Positions 51,515 through 61,128 of a DNA stretch of 64,000 bases are shown here, piece by piece. Each line of letters begins with the position of its first letter. The first letter of the stretch is position 1. The stretch comes from Candidatus Altimarinota bacterium. GTDB lineage: Bacteria; Patescibacteriota; Gracilibacteria; RBG-16-42-10; JAQVLK01. The notes below the pieces were generated by a model, which did not search any database, was not told the origin of the DNA, and was given only the letters and a program-made list of their open reading frames with translations. The translations under genes and the position numbers were made by a program. The DNA lies in NCBI GenBank assembly GCA_028704165.1, contig JAQVLK010000001.1, positions 1 through 64,000 on the forward strand, written 5' to 3'.

Positions 51515-53485
51515 TTATCTGGCGTCGAAGCCCTCTGCTTCCTTTTTCATTTTCAGCAGCTCTTCTGGGTTTGATGTAACAACCTTATGTTCGTTGTAAG
51601 AAGAGATAACTTGAATAGCCACATGCTTATCTCCGGCGAAGAAGATTCCATCTCCTTGTTGAGCATTGAGTAAGTAGTACTCTTCCTGCTCGGTTAAATT
51701 AAATACTTCTTTCAGTCCCACAATAGCCGAGTCAGCTTGTTTCAAAAGTAGGCGCATGGCCGAGTTGTTGATGATAGGTTTGCCAAGATCGCTTTTCATA
51801 AAATCATCCACGTCCTGAGTGATGGTGGTAACTCCAAGATAATATTTACGTGCACGCTTGACCAAGCCGTGTAAGAAACGGGCAGAGTCTTCGTGTTGCA
51901 TCAAACTCCAAGCTTCATCGATTACCATAATGCGGCGTTTCAATGAACTGCGGACTCTGTTCCAAATGAAATTCAAAATAACATAAGTGGCGGCCGGTCG
52001 TAGTCCATCATCCAGATCACGAATGGAAAAGACGACCATCTTGTTATCCAAAGATATGTTGCTGGGTTTATTGAAAATTCCGCCAAAGATACCGGTCGTA
52101 TACTGGCTGATACGGTTGGCAAGTGAGTCGCAGCCCTTGGTGTTCTTGAGCACATCTTCCAAGTCTTCCATGGTAGGAGACTGAATCTCTCCCGGATTTT
52201 CAGTTTCCATGGTAATCCCTTTGAGCTTATAAGTGTCCATAATGGCTTTGTTGATCAAAGCTTCTTCTTCGTGAGTCATAGTTCCCAGCATCACTTTCAT
52301 CAGTCCGATCAAGGCGATCACGTTACTGCGCAAAAGGTCTCCGGGTTGTTCCTCTTCTCCCTCGAGAGCTTGTGGGAGATCAAAGGGGTTGATGCGATAT
52401 TCGGAATTGAGCGAAACTTTCAAATAACTTCCACTAACCATTTCACAGAGAGCTTTGTACTCGTTTTCGGGATCGATCACGATCACGTCTGCGTCCAGCA
52501 TCATACTGCGCAGAATCTCCAGTTTCACCGCATAAGATTTACCGGCACCGGAAGTAGCGAGTACTACCTCATTGGCATTTGGTAAATCGAAACGGTCAAA
52601 AATTACTAGTGAATTATTGTGACGATTTAGTCCGTACAAAATTCCCTTATCTGAACTCAGCGAAGAAGAGGTAAAAGGGAAAGTGGTACTAAGTGGTTCA
52701 GTATTCATGTTGCGAACTACATACAATTCATCAGTGGCATAAGGAGCAGAAGCATTAAAAGCCTGTTCACTGCGAGCATGAGCATGTTTGGTCATGACCA
52801 TCTTTCCTCCCAGTAAGCTCTCCAGTTGTTTCCCAAATTTCTCCAACTGACCTTTGTTTTTGGAATAAACCGTGAAGTACAAAGCGTATTGAAAAAATTT
52901 CTCAGTGCCTTGTTGTAATTTATCACGCATCTCTTCGGCGTCACGCATCGCGACTTCGAGAGCCGGATCGCGCACACGTCCCTTCTCGGCATTGATCGAG
53001 ATACTGGCTTGCATCTGCGCTACTTTGTTACGTAAGCTTTTGAGGATGGTTTGTGAATCGGTAGGGTAGATGAACATGGAAATATCCATGGTCACATCAA
53101 AATTGATAACCGGTGAGAGCCAATTGGTTTCGAGATAACGAGGATAAGCAAAAACCACATAACTTGCGGCGTAAAGATTATCGAGGCGAAAATGATCGTA
53201 CTCAAACTTCATACTACTGGGAGAAATCAGATCTCGTATGGAAGCGAGTCCTTCATTGTAAACTTTTTCCGCTTCCTTCAGGAGACGAAGCTCGTCCTGA
53301 GAATGGGTAGCAGTGTCAGTCTCTGTGCCTGCTACTTGCTCAGTCTTTTGGGTAGCTTTCTTCTTCTTGCTTCCTAGTATGCCGTCCAAGAAACCTGCTA
53401 ACTTTCCCGGTTTCTTTTCTTTGGCAAGATTCTCAACTTTTTCGGTGTTACTTTTCTCGGCGGCGGTTTTCTTTTTGGAAAACAT
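51515..53485 (-). CDS. virB4: VirB4-family type IV secretion ATPase
   Basis: This 656-aa protein has an N-terminal CagE/TrbE/VirB-type region (about 90-250) and a C-terminal ATPase. Walker A is ATSGAGKSYAVKLEI at about 310, Walker B RRIMVIDEAWSLMQ at about 510. The conserved DPENEYKAL and VIDEAW motifs are present. It powers assembly and substrate transfer in type IV secretion. Just upstream is a TraC-N-terminal-like protein, then PrgI and VirB6 homologs, so a complete CPR-type system is likely. Confidence 0.93.
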   Translation of the reverse strand: MFSKKKTAAEKSNTEKVENLAKEKKPGKLAGFLDGILGSKKKKATQKTEQVAGTETDTATHSQDELRLLKEAEKVYNEGLASIRDLISPSSMKFEYDHFRLDNLYAASYVVFAYPRYLETNWLSPVINFDVTMDISMFIYPTDSQTILKSLRNKVAQMQASISINAEKGRVRDPALEVAMRDAEEMRDKLQQGTEKFFQYALYFTVYSKNKGQLEKFGKQLESLLGGKMVMTKHAHARSEQAFNASAPYATDELYVVRNMNTEPLSTTFPFTSSSLSSDKGILYGLNRHNNSLVIFDRFDLPNANEVVLATSGAGKSYAVKLEILRSMMLDADVIVIDPENEYKALCEMVSGSYLKVSLNSEYRINPFDLPQALEGEEEQPGDLLRSNVIALIGLMKVMLGTMTHEEEALINKAIMDTYKLKGITMETENPGEIQSPTMEDLEDVLKNTKGCDSLANRISQYTTGIFGGIFNKPSNISLDNKMVVFSIRDLDDGLRPAATYVILNFIWNRVRSSLKRRIMVIDEAWSLMQHEDSARFLHGLVKRARKYYLGVTTITQDVDDFMKSDLGKPIINNSAMRLLLKQADSAIVGLKEVFNLTEQEEYYLLNAQQGDGIFFAGDKHVAIQVISSYNEHKVVTSNPEELLKMKKEAEGFDAR

Positions 53486-53490
53486 AACAA

Positions 53491-54216
53491 TTATTCGTTA
53501 TCTTCTAATTCCTCCTCCTGGTCAATCGGAGGAGCTTCTACATTGAGGCTGGACAGGTCTGAGATTTTTTGATTGAAGGCTGTCACCGGATTGTGTACTT
53601 GGTAAAGCATGGTGATCAGCTCATAAGTATTCAGTCTGTGAACATTCAAACCACAACGAATCAATCCTTCGCGAACACTATTTACTCTTTGATTGAGACC
53701 TTTCTTGAGACTTTCAAACTCTTTTTCTCGTAGCTTCAGGTTCTGGATAGAGTCTGCGGTATTGAGCGCGCTCACAAATTTGGCAAAAGGGTTGATCTTG
53801 CTAGTACGCATGGGGTCATGTGAAACAATCACATAAAAACGTTTTTCCATGATGTCGGCCAACTCGACCAGTTTTCCGATATATTCGTTGTATTCGAAAG
53901 TCTGAGCTTGCAAGCGGGGGTCTTTTTGATTCTTGGCAATCTCGGTCATGTTTTCCAAGTAACCATCAATGTCCAACTTACGAGATTTGATCAAAATCTG
54001 AATCGGAAACTCCAGTGAGTTTAGAAATCCCTGATAAGAATAAATAATAGTGTTTTGTTCGCGTTCAGACTTGAGGTCAAAATTCACAGAATCAACTTCC
54101 AAGACAGCACGTACGCCGCCGTCCTTCAAAACCATGATATTATCCTTGACTTCCGCTAGCTTGAGATAGATCTGTGTAGCGGCTTCCTGATCCTGTTTTT
54201 TTTGTTTTACTGGCAT
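53491..54216 (-). CDS. VirB4/TraC-like N-terminal domain protein
   Basis: This 241-aa protein starts at ATG 54216, chosen because an upstream ATG extension of 13 residues overlaps repeat DNA. It resembles the TraC/VirB4 N-terminal domain (AVLEVDSVNFDLKSEREQNTIIYSYQGFLNSLEFPIQILIKSRKLDI) and ends in helical segments. It is encoded 5 bp before virB4, where a separate N-terminal partner is common in CPR genomes. It has no Walker motifs. Confidence 0.8.
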   Translation of the reverse strand: MPVKQKKQDQEAATQIYLKLAEVKDNIMVLKDGGVRAVLEVDSVNFDLKSEREQNTIIYSYQGFLNSLEFPIQILIKSRKLDIDGYLENMTEIAKNQKDPRLQAQTFEYNEYIGKLVELADIMEKRFYVIVSHDPMRTSKINPFAKFVSALNTADSIQNLKLREKEFESLKKGLNQRVNSVREGLIRCGLNVHRLNTYELITMLYQVHNPVTAFNQKISDLSSLNVEAPPIDQEEELEDNE

Positions 54217-54744
54217 TTTGAGTTGTGATATTAGTTGAAAGCTTTTTCTCGGCAATACGATGCGAATCTACGAATGAATCCGAATGCCACGAATACCATA
54301 ATTTAATCTCTTAATTATAGCAGAAAAAGGCTTAGGATACAAGGGGGAGACCACTTTCGGGCCTCGGAACTGGGAACTCGGGGGGGGCAGAACTATGATT
54401 TTCATGATTTCCGCCAAAGGCGGATGAAAACTATGATTATTAAGAAACACTTCCAAGGAAAGTGCCTTCTAATCATAGTCTATCATTTAATCTGCGTAAT
54501 CAAAGTTCTAGACTTCCCCAAGCCAGTGGAAGTCCCAAAGAGAGGTCTTTGGCCTGTAATAATCTCGTGACTATTAAGAAGCACCCTAAACCCTAGACCC
54601 TGATCCCTTTCTTCCTCAACTAGTATAGCCCGCCGCACAGGAGTTTCCCCTTCGACAAGCACACATTGGGCTTAAGCCCAATGTTAGCGTAAAGAGTACC
54701 CATTAAGAGTATCTCGTCTGCGGCGGGCTTAGCCATTTTGTGAG
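54217..54744. other. non-coding gap in secretion cluster with repeats
   Basis: No gene is seen. The stretch has the word GGAACTCGG (54371-54380), the palindrome TCCGCCAAAGGCGGA (54410-54424), the CCCTAAACCCTAGACCC word (about 54584-54600) and the GGGCTTAAGCCC hairpin at 54663-54684 followed by GTTAGCGTA. It splits the secretion operon, so PrgI-VirB6 may be transcribed separately from VirB4. Confidence 0.7.
54663..54692 (-). repeat. TACGCTAAC + GGGCTTAAGCCC hairpin, copy 2
   Basis: The inverted copy of the element at 34635-34663. The variable pair is T-A where copy 1 has G-C, keeping the stem perfect. The flank GTTAGCGTA is conserved. Confidence 0.85.
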
Positions 54745-55200
54745 TTATTTCCCCTTCAAGCTCTTCTCCACCTTCCCCCTCGTATCCAAAATCTTAGCTA
54801 ATTCATCAAGTTGTCCCAGTTTACTGGTGTCTTTTTCTAATTTAGCGCGTTGTTTCTTGGCACGTTCTGAGCGTATGCGAGCCAATTCCTCCATATCTTT
54901 ACCTGACAGCCAGATTTCTCCGCTGCCTTTTTGCCAGCTACGACTGCGGGGGCGTAAGAGGAGTAAAATAAGAGCTCCCAAGTACTGCAAAAACGTCAGT
55001 CCCTGAATCTTAATAAAGACCACAGCAATGGTGATAGCCACTACCCCTAAGACAAAGGGATAAGAAAGTGGTGCCTCGATCAGCTTCCAGAGCAGCCAAG
55101 ATATCCCGCCGCCGCAGACCGCTATGATGGTCTGTTTGATCGTCAGTGGCCCAATGATGGTATCTTCACGTTGAACATTTTGGGGAACTTTGTATTGCAT
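54745..55200 (-). CDS. PrgI-family membrane protein
   Basis: This 151-aa protein has the PrgI start QYKVPQNVQREDTIIGPLTIKQ, two adjacent membrane helices (TIIAVCGGGISWLLWKLIEA, FVLGVVAITIAVVFIKI) and a basic helical tail. The ATG at 55200 is preferred to a TTG four codons upstream. PrgI proteins accompany VirB4/VirB6-type secretion genes in Gram-positive and CPR bacteria. It is encoded 14 bp after the VirB6-like gene's stop. Confidence 0.88.
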   Translation of the reverse strand: MQYKVPQNVQREDTIIGPLTIKQTIIAVCGGGISWLLWKLIEAPLSYPFVLGVVAITIAVVFIKIQGLTFLQYLGALILLLLRPRSRSWQKGSGEIWLSGKDMEELARIRSERAKKQRAKLEKDTSKLGQLDELAKILDTRGKVEKSLKGK

Positions 55201-55214
55201 GGTATGGACCAATG

Positions 55215-58200
55215 TTAGTATTTGACCTTCGCATTTCCTCCCAATCTTCGGACACTCTCTGTGTTAATTTCTGTACCCACAACTCTTTTATTTGTAGCGT
55301 TATTTGTTATGTATTGCTCAAATCTCTGTTTCGCAAGAACCTTTTGATTAATAGTCTTGTCCTTTTGCTCTGCTTCTGTTAAAAATGCCCAACGTACGCC
55401 AGGATCCTTGTCTGAGTCCAAACGTTTCTTTAAACTTTCTAATTCTCCTTTGGTCCAGAAGCTAAGTTCGTCCTTGATTTTCTGTTGTATGTCAGCTACC
55501 GCTGTCGGTGTTTGATCGATATTAAGACTAGCAGCCTCACTAGCTTTTGTTGTGTTTGTGATTAATTCAGCCTGAGCAAGCAGTTTTCCAAGACCACGTT
55601 CAACCGTATTAGCTGGTGCAGATCTAGTACCATCTCCTTTTCTGGAATGTAGCTGACGGCGTTTCTCCTTGTCTAGTTGACGGTTCGTACTCGTGTTTAC
55701 TTCCATATCGCGAGTAGCTTGATCGCGTTTCTCTAAGTCAGCTGCCGCATTTGCGCCTTCAGTAGCAGAAGTCTTTGTACCATCCGCATTTATGTAACGG
55801 CCTTCCATAAAGAGAGCTTCATCTCTTTTGATGGCGTCTGCAACAGAGATGTTGTCTCCCATGCCATTCATTCTCATAAATTCCTTGAAAGCTTTCATCA
55901 TCTGTTTCTCATTGGGATTTTCGATGCCGTTACTTTGAAGATCAGCCTTGATGTTTTCAGAAAAATCTTTCAGAGAGAGCAAACCACTATGAAAAGCTTT
56001 GAATTCTTCGGCGACACCCGCAGCCATATCGAGAGAGATATCACCCCTGACAGCTAACTGTTTCAATCCAGCTGCCATCGTCTGCGCATTGTCTTGGTTT
56101 TGTCCCAAACGTCTTATAATAGCAACTGCGTCACCTCTACGACCACTATCGATTGCCAGTTGTAACAAGTTATTATCCAAGATTTCCTTGGAGGATAGGT
56201 TTTTATATCTTTCAGAGGCCTTTCCTACTTCGGTTTCCAAATTAGCTCTTTCTTGTGCGACCTTATCTCCAGGGATTATGCCAACTCCTTGCTGTTGGAT
56301 CCATCCTCCTGCAATAGGAATCTTACTCAATCCTTTTCCGATGGATTCTGCTGCTCCGGTTACTTTTGATCCAATCATACCAGCTCTATTGTCGTGCATG
56401 ATCTCGAGATTGTGTTTGCGTTGTTCATAGAAATTCTTAAATCCTTTCCCAATATCTTTCACCGTAAGTCCATTGCGGAGTCCGATCTTTTTACCAATTC
56501 CTCCTCCAGGGACACCAACATCCATTCCCCAATTCAATGTAGCTTTTTTACTCAAGAATCCCACGGTCTTCTTTCCCGCTCCACTAAACTTCTCCGCAAT
56601 GCCGTCGATTGCTCCGATATCTGATTTCATGGAACTGAAAACTCCCATCCAGATACAGGCGAACATGAAGAGCATCAAAATAAAATCATTCAATTGTACT
56701 ACATTTGCACCACCTATAGGAACTCCTCCTTGTACCAAGGGAGTATTGAGAGACTGACTGAAACTATTAGAGTTTCCTGTGTAAATGTCCTCAAAACGTC
56801 TCCAAATCATAATTCCAACTGTTAAGAAGAACGCCATTTTAATATGCATAAAGGCGTACTTGAAGAAATTCTCTTTCCATTTATCAGCATAGGATTTGAG
56901 TGGTTGTACCGCTTGGCCGACAAAGAAAATGGGTGAAGTGATTGTTAGAAAAATCAAAGCAATTGTTCTTGTTAGTAGTATGAATAAAATTCCTAAGTAG
57001 GCAATAACAATACCTATTAACAAGAAAACCATAAAGGCCGCAGACAGCATTAGAGACAGACTACCTGTAGCAACAGTAGAATCTGCGCTGATTTGCGCGC
57101 CAATTTTTGATACATCTTGGACTTTAAATATTTGCAGTAAATGACATGGTAAACTTCCTTGTTCTACTCCCTCCAGAACGCCTGTTCCAAAAATACAGCC
57201 TTGGTTCGTCATCCCACTTCCGTGTGGCCCCATCCCTCCAAGTTGGTAGATAGCAGCTTCTACGATGTTAGCAAAATCCAAAACGATTCCCACAAAAAGA
57301 CTAGAGAAATTTACAGCAATGACCATTATAATAAGCTTCGGTAGGTTCTGCTTGATACCGTAATTGTCTTTTTGTATCCCTAGTATACTGCTGCCTGCCA
57401 TTGCCAACAGAGCTATGATAAAAGCGATATTTAGGAAATTACGAATGTCTTTCCAAGTAGTTATAACGGGTTCCGAGCTATATCCTGCATTCATTTGATC
57501 GAATAACCAAGAAACTATACGTATCTCAGCAGACAGCAGAGCTGCAAGAATAGAGCCTATTCCCCCCAAAACATATAGCATCATTTTAGTAAACCAGTTT
57601 CCCTTTTGGGTACCTGGTAGCTGCGAAGATATGTCTGATTCAGAAATGCAGACTGTGTCGTTTAGGTGTTCTTTATAAACATTGAGATAGTTAGCATAAA
57701 TATCTTGTTGTTGATTTTTGGCACTTACAAAGTTTTTCCAGTTGTCATTTTCTAGGACAGTTGGCCAGGTTCTTGATAGAGGGTCTCTAGGCCAATTCAT
57801 TCTCTGAATCATAAGAGCCTTCCCGCTCTTGTCACAATCATCACCCGACCACTCTTTTCTTGCCCAATCGTAAGCAACGCCAGATGATGCTCTTAAGTCA
57901 AACACTGTGCCTGACAAGTCCCATGAATTAGCGATAGTATGCTTCTCCTTATTAGCAGTCTCCATGTAAGAGCTTTTGCTAATGGTGACGGTCTGTTGAT
58001 CAACGCCAGTACCAATAAGCGGTTGATAAATATCACTATCCATATCTCTTAGTTCCAGCGTAATACTTCCTCTTTCCTTGCCATTTTTCCATATGACTTC
58101 CACGGGTATGTCTATATAATAACGCAATACAGGATTTGGGCCTTGGTTGTGTATGTCAGCGTAGCTACCATAATATCCTCTTTCACTACCTAATCCGGCA

Positions 58201-58496
58201 GAAAAATTAACATTGTTTATAAGTGAGTGAGTCTTGACAGTGGGAGCTTTAAGGATAACTTTCTGGAATTCTGCGCCAATTTCTTTTATTTCTATGCCAA
58301 CTGTTGCAAACTGAGAGAATGAGGTGGAGGGCATCGCTAAATAAGCCGTTACAGTGATTTTGCCAGACTGAGTTTCTTCTGCTGCGAGAGCTGCTTGAGG
58401 AGTCCCAGCTGTTAGCAAAGAAGCAGCTACGAGTACAGCGCCCATTACCAGCATAGACACCTTGCGGTAAGAATTTTTGATATTTGTTTTGAACAT
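55215..58496 (-). CDS. VirB6/TrbL-like type IV secretion membrane protein
   Basis: This 1093-aa protein has a signal peptide, an external N-terminal beta region (about 40-300), then six to seven membrane segments (about 305-620, LGGIGSILAALLSAEIRIVSWLF, AFIIALLAMAGSSILGI, LPKLIIMVIAVNFSSLFVGIVLDFAN). A helical cytoplasmic C-terminus follows (about 640-1093). The polytopic core with long C-terminal extension is typical of TrbL/VirB6 channel components in CPR. A consensus promoter sits upstream. It is the first gene of the minus-strand secretion cluster. Confidence 0.85.
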   Translation of the reverse strand: MFKTNIKNSYRKVSMLVMGAVLVAASLLTAGTPQAALAAEETQSGKITVTAYLAMPSTSFSQFATVGIEIKEIGAEFQKVILKAPTVKTHSLINNVNFSAGLGSERGYYGSYADIHNQGPNPVLRYYIDIPVEVIWKNGKERGSITLELRDMDSDIYQPLIGTGVDQQTVTISKSSYMETANKEKHTIANSWDLSGTVFDLRASSGVAYDWARKEWSGDDCDKSGKALMIQRMNWPRDPLSRTWPTVLENDNWKNFVSAKNQQQDIYANYLNVYKEHLNDTVCISESDISSQLPGTQKGNWFTKMMLYVLGGIGSILAALLSAEIRIVSWLFDQMNAGYSSEPVITTWKDIRNFLNIAFIIALLAMAGSSILGIQKDNYGIKQNLPKLIIMVIAVNFSSLFVGIVLDFANIVEAAIYQLGGMGPHGSGMTNQGCIFGTGVLEGVEQGSLPCHLLQIFKVQDVSKIGAQISADSTVATGSLSLMLSAAFMVFLLIGIVIAYLGILFILLTRTIALIFLTITSPIFFVGQAVQPLKSYADKWKENFFKYAFMHIKMAFFLTVGIMIWRRFEDIYTGNSNSFSQSLNTPLVQGGVPIGGANVVQLNDFILMLFMFACIWMGVFSSMKSDIGAIDGIAEKFSGAGKKTVGFLSKKATLNWGMDVGVPGGGIGKKIGLRNGLTVKDIGKGFKNFYEQRKHNLEIMHDNRAGMIGSKVTGAAESIGKGLSKIPIAGGWIQQQGVGIIPGDKVAQERANLETEVGKASERYKNLSSKEILDNNLLQLAIDSGRRGDAVAIIRRLGQNQDNAQTMAAGLKQLAVRGDISLDMAAGVAEEFKAFHSGLLSLKDFSENIKADLQSNGIENPNEKQMMKAFKEFMRMNGMGDNISVADAIKRDEALFMEGRYINADGTKTSATEGANAAADLEKRDQATRDMEVNTSTNRQLDKEKRRQLHSRKGDGTRSAPANTVERGLGKLLAQAELITNTTKASEAASLNIDQTPTAVADIQQKIKDELSFWTKGELESLKKRLDSDKDPGVRWAFLTEAEQKDKTINQKVLAKQRFEQYITNNATNKRVVGTEINTESVRRLGGNAKVKY

Positions 58497-58528
58497 AGTT
58501 TTGGTTGAAGTGCCAAATAAATCAGCTA

Positions 58529-58557
58529 ATTATAACAGATTAGCGGCTAAGAAACAA
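58529..58557 (-). promoter_or_regulatory. sigma70-type promoter of VirB6-like gene
   Basis: The minus strand has TTGTTT, a 17-bp spacer, then TATAAT, with TGT before it (extended -10). The leader before the ATG at 58496 is about 26 nt. Confidence 0.8.
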
Positions 58558-58763
58558 TCTTACAGTAGGAAAAGACAGCCTTATGAGCAGATTTTGATTT
58601 CACAGGGTATGTATCTTTGTAGCATCTAGTAAACAAATAAGACGGCAGGAACGTAAACTTGATAAAACAGGGTTTATGTGGTATAGTTTAGGAAGAATAG
58701 CTAGTTCCTTGACAACTCGGAGATGATATGTTATCGTAAAGCTACGATTAACTTTGATTAGCT

Positions 58764-59936
58764 ATGTTGAATAAAGTACTAGATAAATTATTTGGAGACT
58801 TGGATACACATGAGAAAGAGCATCGAGATAATTTGATAGCTAAGAGGCTAATCCCTGTGGATGCTAATGGAATTCCTATTAAAAAGGAAACAAAGGAGGT
58901 AGAAAAAGAAGAAAATGATCTTCGTGTTCATTCTCGTAACTTGTTGAATTTCAGGCTTTTGCAAGAGCCTCGTCCAATTGTTGCCAATACAGGACAAACA
59001 GTGTTGGTTCGTCGTCAGCCTTGGCCTCAGAGAATTGCAAATGCATTAGGCGTCAATTTTATGAATGTTCCAGATAAAATTGTAGCAGTTTTTTCTGGAG
59101 AGACCGCTAATAGGAAATCGAATTATGGTGCGTTAGATAAAATTGATAATCCACAGCCAGCTCTTGTGATAGAAACGGAGGATAAATATGAAATTTCTAA
59201 GGGAGAACCACTCTATGTCAGACTTTATGTAAATTATGTCTTGGATCTTTGTCAAGGACTAAAGGATCAAAAAGAAAGAGCTAAGTTAGCTAATTATTAC
59301 AAGTTTAAGTTTAATGACCATTCAGAGTGGCAAAGGGAGGTAGCTTTGCAAATAAGCGATAAGTTAGAAGAGCTCATTCATAAATATTCTAAAGATGGTC
59401 ATGGAAGTAATATGCTTATGGCCGATGTAATTACTGCTGAAAACAAGCAAAAAATTCAACAAGAGTTAAGAGATTTTCTACAAGGGACAGATAGGGAAGG
59501 AGCCTGTAGTCTGCTGAGTATCCCTAGAGATACTAGTGTGACATTGGAACAACTTGATAGGACCGCCTTGGACAAGGCTATCCTAAAAAGAACAGGAGGC
59601 AAGTCTTTGGAGGAGTATGTTAGAGAGCAGTGCACAAGTCAAGGCGAGGAAGATGCATATGATCCAGAAATTGGAGAGAAGCTCACAGCTACTATATTAA
59701 AATCGACTGAAGGAGACCCAGAAAAAATCTCCCAAATTACAGGAAAAAAATCTCTAGAGAAATACGTGCGAGCGAATTCAATAAGGAAAGGAAAGAAGGG
59801 AGTATATGATCCCGTGGCTGGTCAAAGAATGACAGACACTATTATGAGAGAGGCTAGGGCAGAAATCTCTGGAGAAGTTAGAAATCCTTCTAATTCCAGG
59901 GATCTTGATATCTACAATCGTAGTACGCAATCATAA
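58764..59936 (+). CDS. hypothetical protein with C-terminal repeat pair
   Basis: This 390-aa soluble protein shows no signal or membrane segment. Its C-terminal part carries two related units, GGKSLEEYVREQCTSQGEEDAYDPEIGEKLTATI and GKKSLEKYVRANSIRKGKKGVYDPVAGQRMTDTI (about 280-330 and 335-375). No family is recognised. It is divergent from VirB6 across a shared promoter region (a TTGACA box lies at 58709-58714), suggesting co-regulation with the secretion genes. Confidence 0.65.
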   Translation: MLNKVLDKLFGDLDTHEKEHRDNLIAKRLIPVDANGIPIKKETKEVEKEENDLRVHSRNLLNFRLLQEPRPIVANTGQTVLVRRQPWPQRIANALGVNFMNVPDKIVAVFSGETANRKSNYGALDKIDNPQPALVIETEDKYEISKGEPLYVRLYVNYVLDLCQGLKDQKERAKLANYYKFKFNDHSEWQREVALQISDKLEELIHKYSKDGHGSNMLMADVITAENKQKIQQELRDFLQGTDREGACSLLSIPRDTSVTLEQLDRTALDKAILKRTGGKSLEEYVREQCTSQGEEDAYDPEIGEKLTATILKSTEGDPEKISQITGKKSLEKYVRANSIRKGKKGVYDPVAGQRMTDTIMREARAEISGEVRNPSNSRDLDIYNRSTQS

Positions 59937-60071
59937 TAGAAAATGCATATCATCTAGTAAGTCTATCCGATCCTGATTAGTAGTAAGTACTGATTGGAAT
60001 CGGGTAGACTTTGGTAAATAATAATTTTTCTCAGCTTCTTTGTAGAAAAGGAGCTGAAGGAGGAGTCAAAA

Positions 60072-61010
60072 ATGACTACATTACTTTGTATTGCAATTTT
60101 TGTTGTATTTGTTGTCGAGAGAACCATGGCAGCTCGTTTTGCTGCCAAGAAGGCGGGGCTGGATTCAATCAGAGGGTTAATTCCGGATCCTAATGACAGA
60201 GCTTTGCAAGAAAAAAAGGATAAGGCAACTCTATCAACAGGGTTAGCTGTTATCCGTTTTTTGCGGGTTGGTCTTCTGGTGTGCGGTTTTATTCTTTTGA
60301 ATAAGCTGGACCTCGGGATTCTGCCAGGGATGAAGTCTGTAGCAAAAGGAGTATGGCCATGGATTAGATTGATGATAATGAAGGCGTTCTTTGCATCCTT
60401 CGTTATTTCATTCTTCTGCATGCTGTTCTTCAAAAGGGGCAGTAAGCGGAAATGGGCAATGGCCATCTGCGCATCAACTCTGGGTGCATATATCTTTTTT
60501 GGATATTGTATTCCGACAGGCTTCGATGATGCTCATGCCAAGGGCACCGTCACCCTAGAGAAATCCAAGGACGCTACCGACAACGCAGTCTCTGCCTACA
60601 GGAGTAGCTCCGCAGCCACTGATGGCTGCGCGGTCAACTCGGCGGACGGCATCGCACGGGCAATTGCCCGAGTGATCGAAGCCCACGGGCAGGCCCTGGA
60701 TGGTGAGGTGCAGAACACTGCCCTCGCCAACCTGCGAGCTCTAGATGCCAGAGCACAAAGGTATATTACCGACCTTTACAAGGCGAAGAAATGGCAAGGA
60801 TTGGCTTATTCCGACGCGGTTGGGCGGCTCTATCGCGAGCTGGCCCGAGCTCGCGATCTGACCGAAGATGCAGCCGGATCTTTGGCTGCGGCACGGATGC
60901 TGCAGCAGATTGAAATTCGAGCCTCATTCTCCAATCTCGGCCGAGATTGGGCCGAGATCAAACCGGACTGGGCTGACCCAGATCCGGCGGTGGCATTTAC
61001 GCCGCCATAA
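60072..61010 (+). CDS. membrane protein with GC-rich 3' half (312 aa)
   Basis: Membrane segments occur near the N-terminus (CIAIFVVFVVERTMAARFAA) and at about 55-145 (VIRFLRVGLLVCGFILLN, AFFASFVISFFCMLFF, AMAICASTLGAYIFFGY). The rest is a helical external domain of Ala/Arg-rich sequence. It has the strongest Shine-Dalgarno in the window (AAGGAGGAG, 7 nt before ATG). From about 60530 the coding sequence becomes GC-rich, unlike all neighbours. It may be acquired. Function is unknown; the membrane layout suggests a secretion-system accessory protein. Confidence 0.6.
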   Translation: MTTLLCIAIFVVFVVERTMAARFAAKKAGLDSIRGLIPDPNDRALQEKKDKATLSTGLAVIRFLRVGLLVCGFILLNKLDLGILPGMKSVAKGVWPWIRLMIMKAFFASFVISFFCMLFFKRGSKRKWAMAICASTLGAYIFFGYCIPTGFDDAHAKGTVTLEKSKDATDNAVSAYRSSSAATDGCAVNSADGIARAIARVIEAHGQALDGEVQNTALANLRALDARAQRYITDLYKAKKWQGLAYSDAVGRLYRELARARDLTEDAAGSLAAARMLQQIEIRASFSNLGRDWAEIKPDWADPDPAVAFTPP

Positions 61011-61030
61011 CCAAAGTCACCTGAAACCCG

Positions 61031-61071
61031 ATAAGCCCTTCCGAGTAACACTTGGGAGGGCTTATTTTCTT
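61031..61071 (+). terminator. intrinsic terminator after 312-aa gene
   Basis: AAGCCCTTCC and GGGAGGGCTT form a stem with an 11-nt loop, followed by ATTTTCTT. It lies 20 bp past the stop at 61010. Confidence 0.85.
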
Positions 61072-61128
61072 ACCAAACAAAAAAACAGAAAGATTGTTTT
61101 TTGGAAAGATGCTCGCTATACTGGAGCC

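Noticed and set aside
54584-54622. CCCTAAACCCTAGACCC resembling eukaryotic telomere repeats
   Set aside because: It is one example of a degenerate repeat word seen in several intergenic regions and is not a true tandem array.
60868-61128. Upstream extension of the pilin-like gene from 60868
   Set aside because: It would run through the 3' end of the previous gene and an intrinsic terminator; the ATG at 61129 begins directly at a signal peptide.
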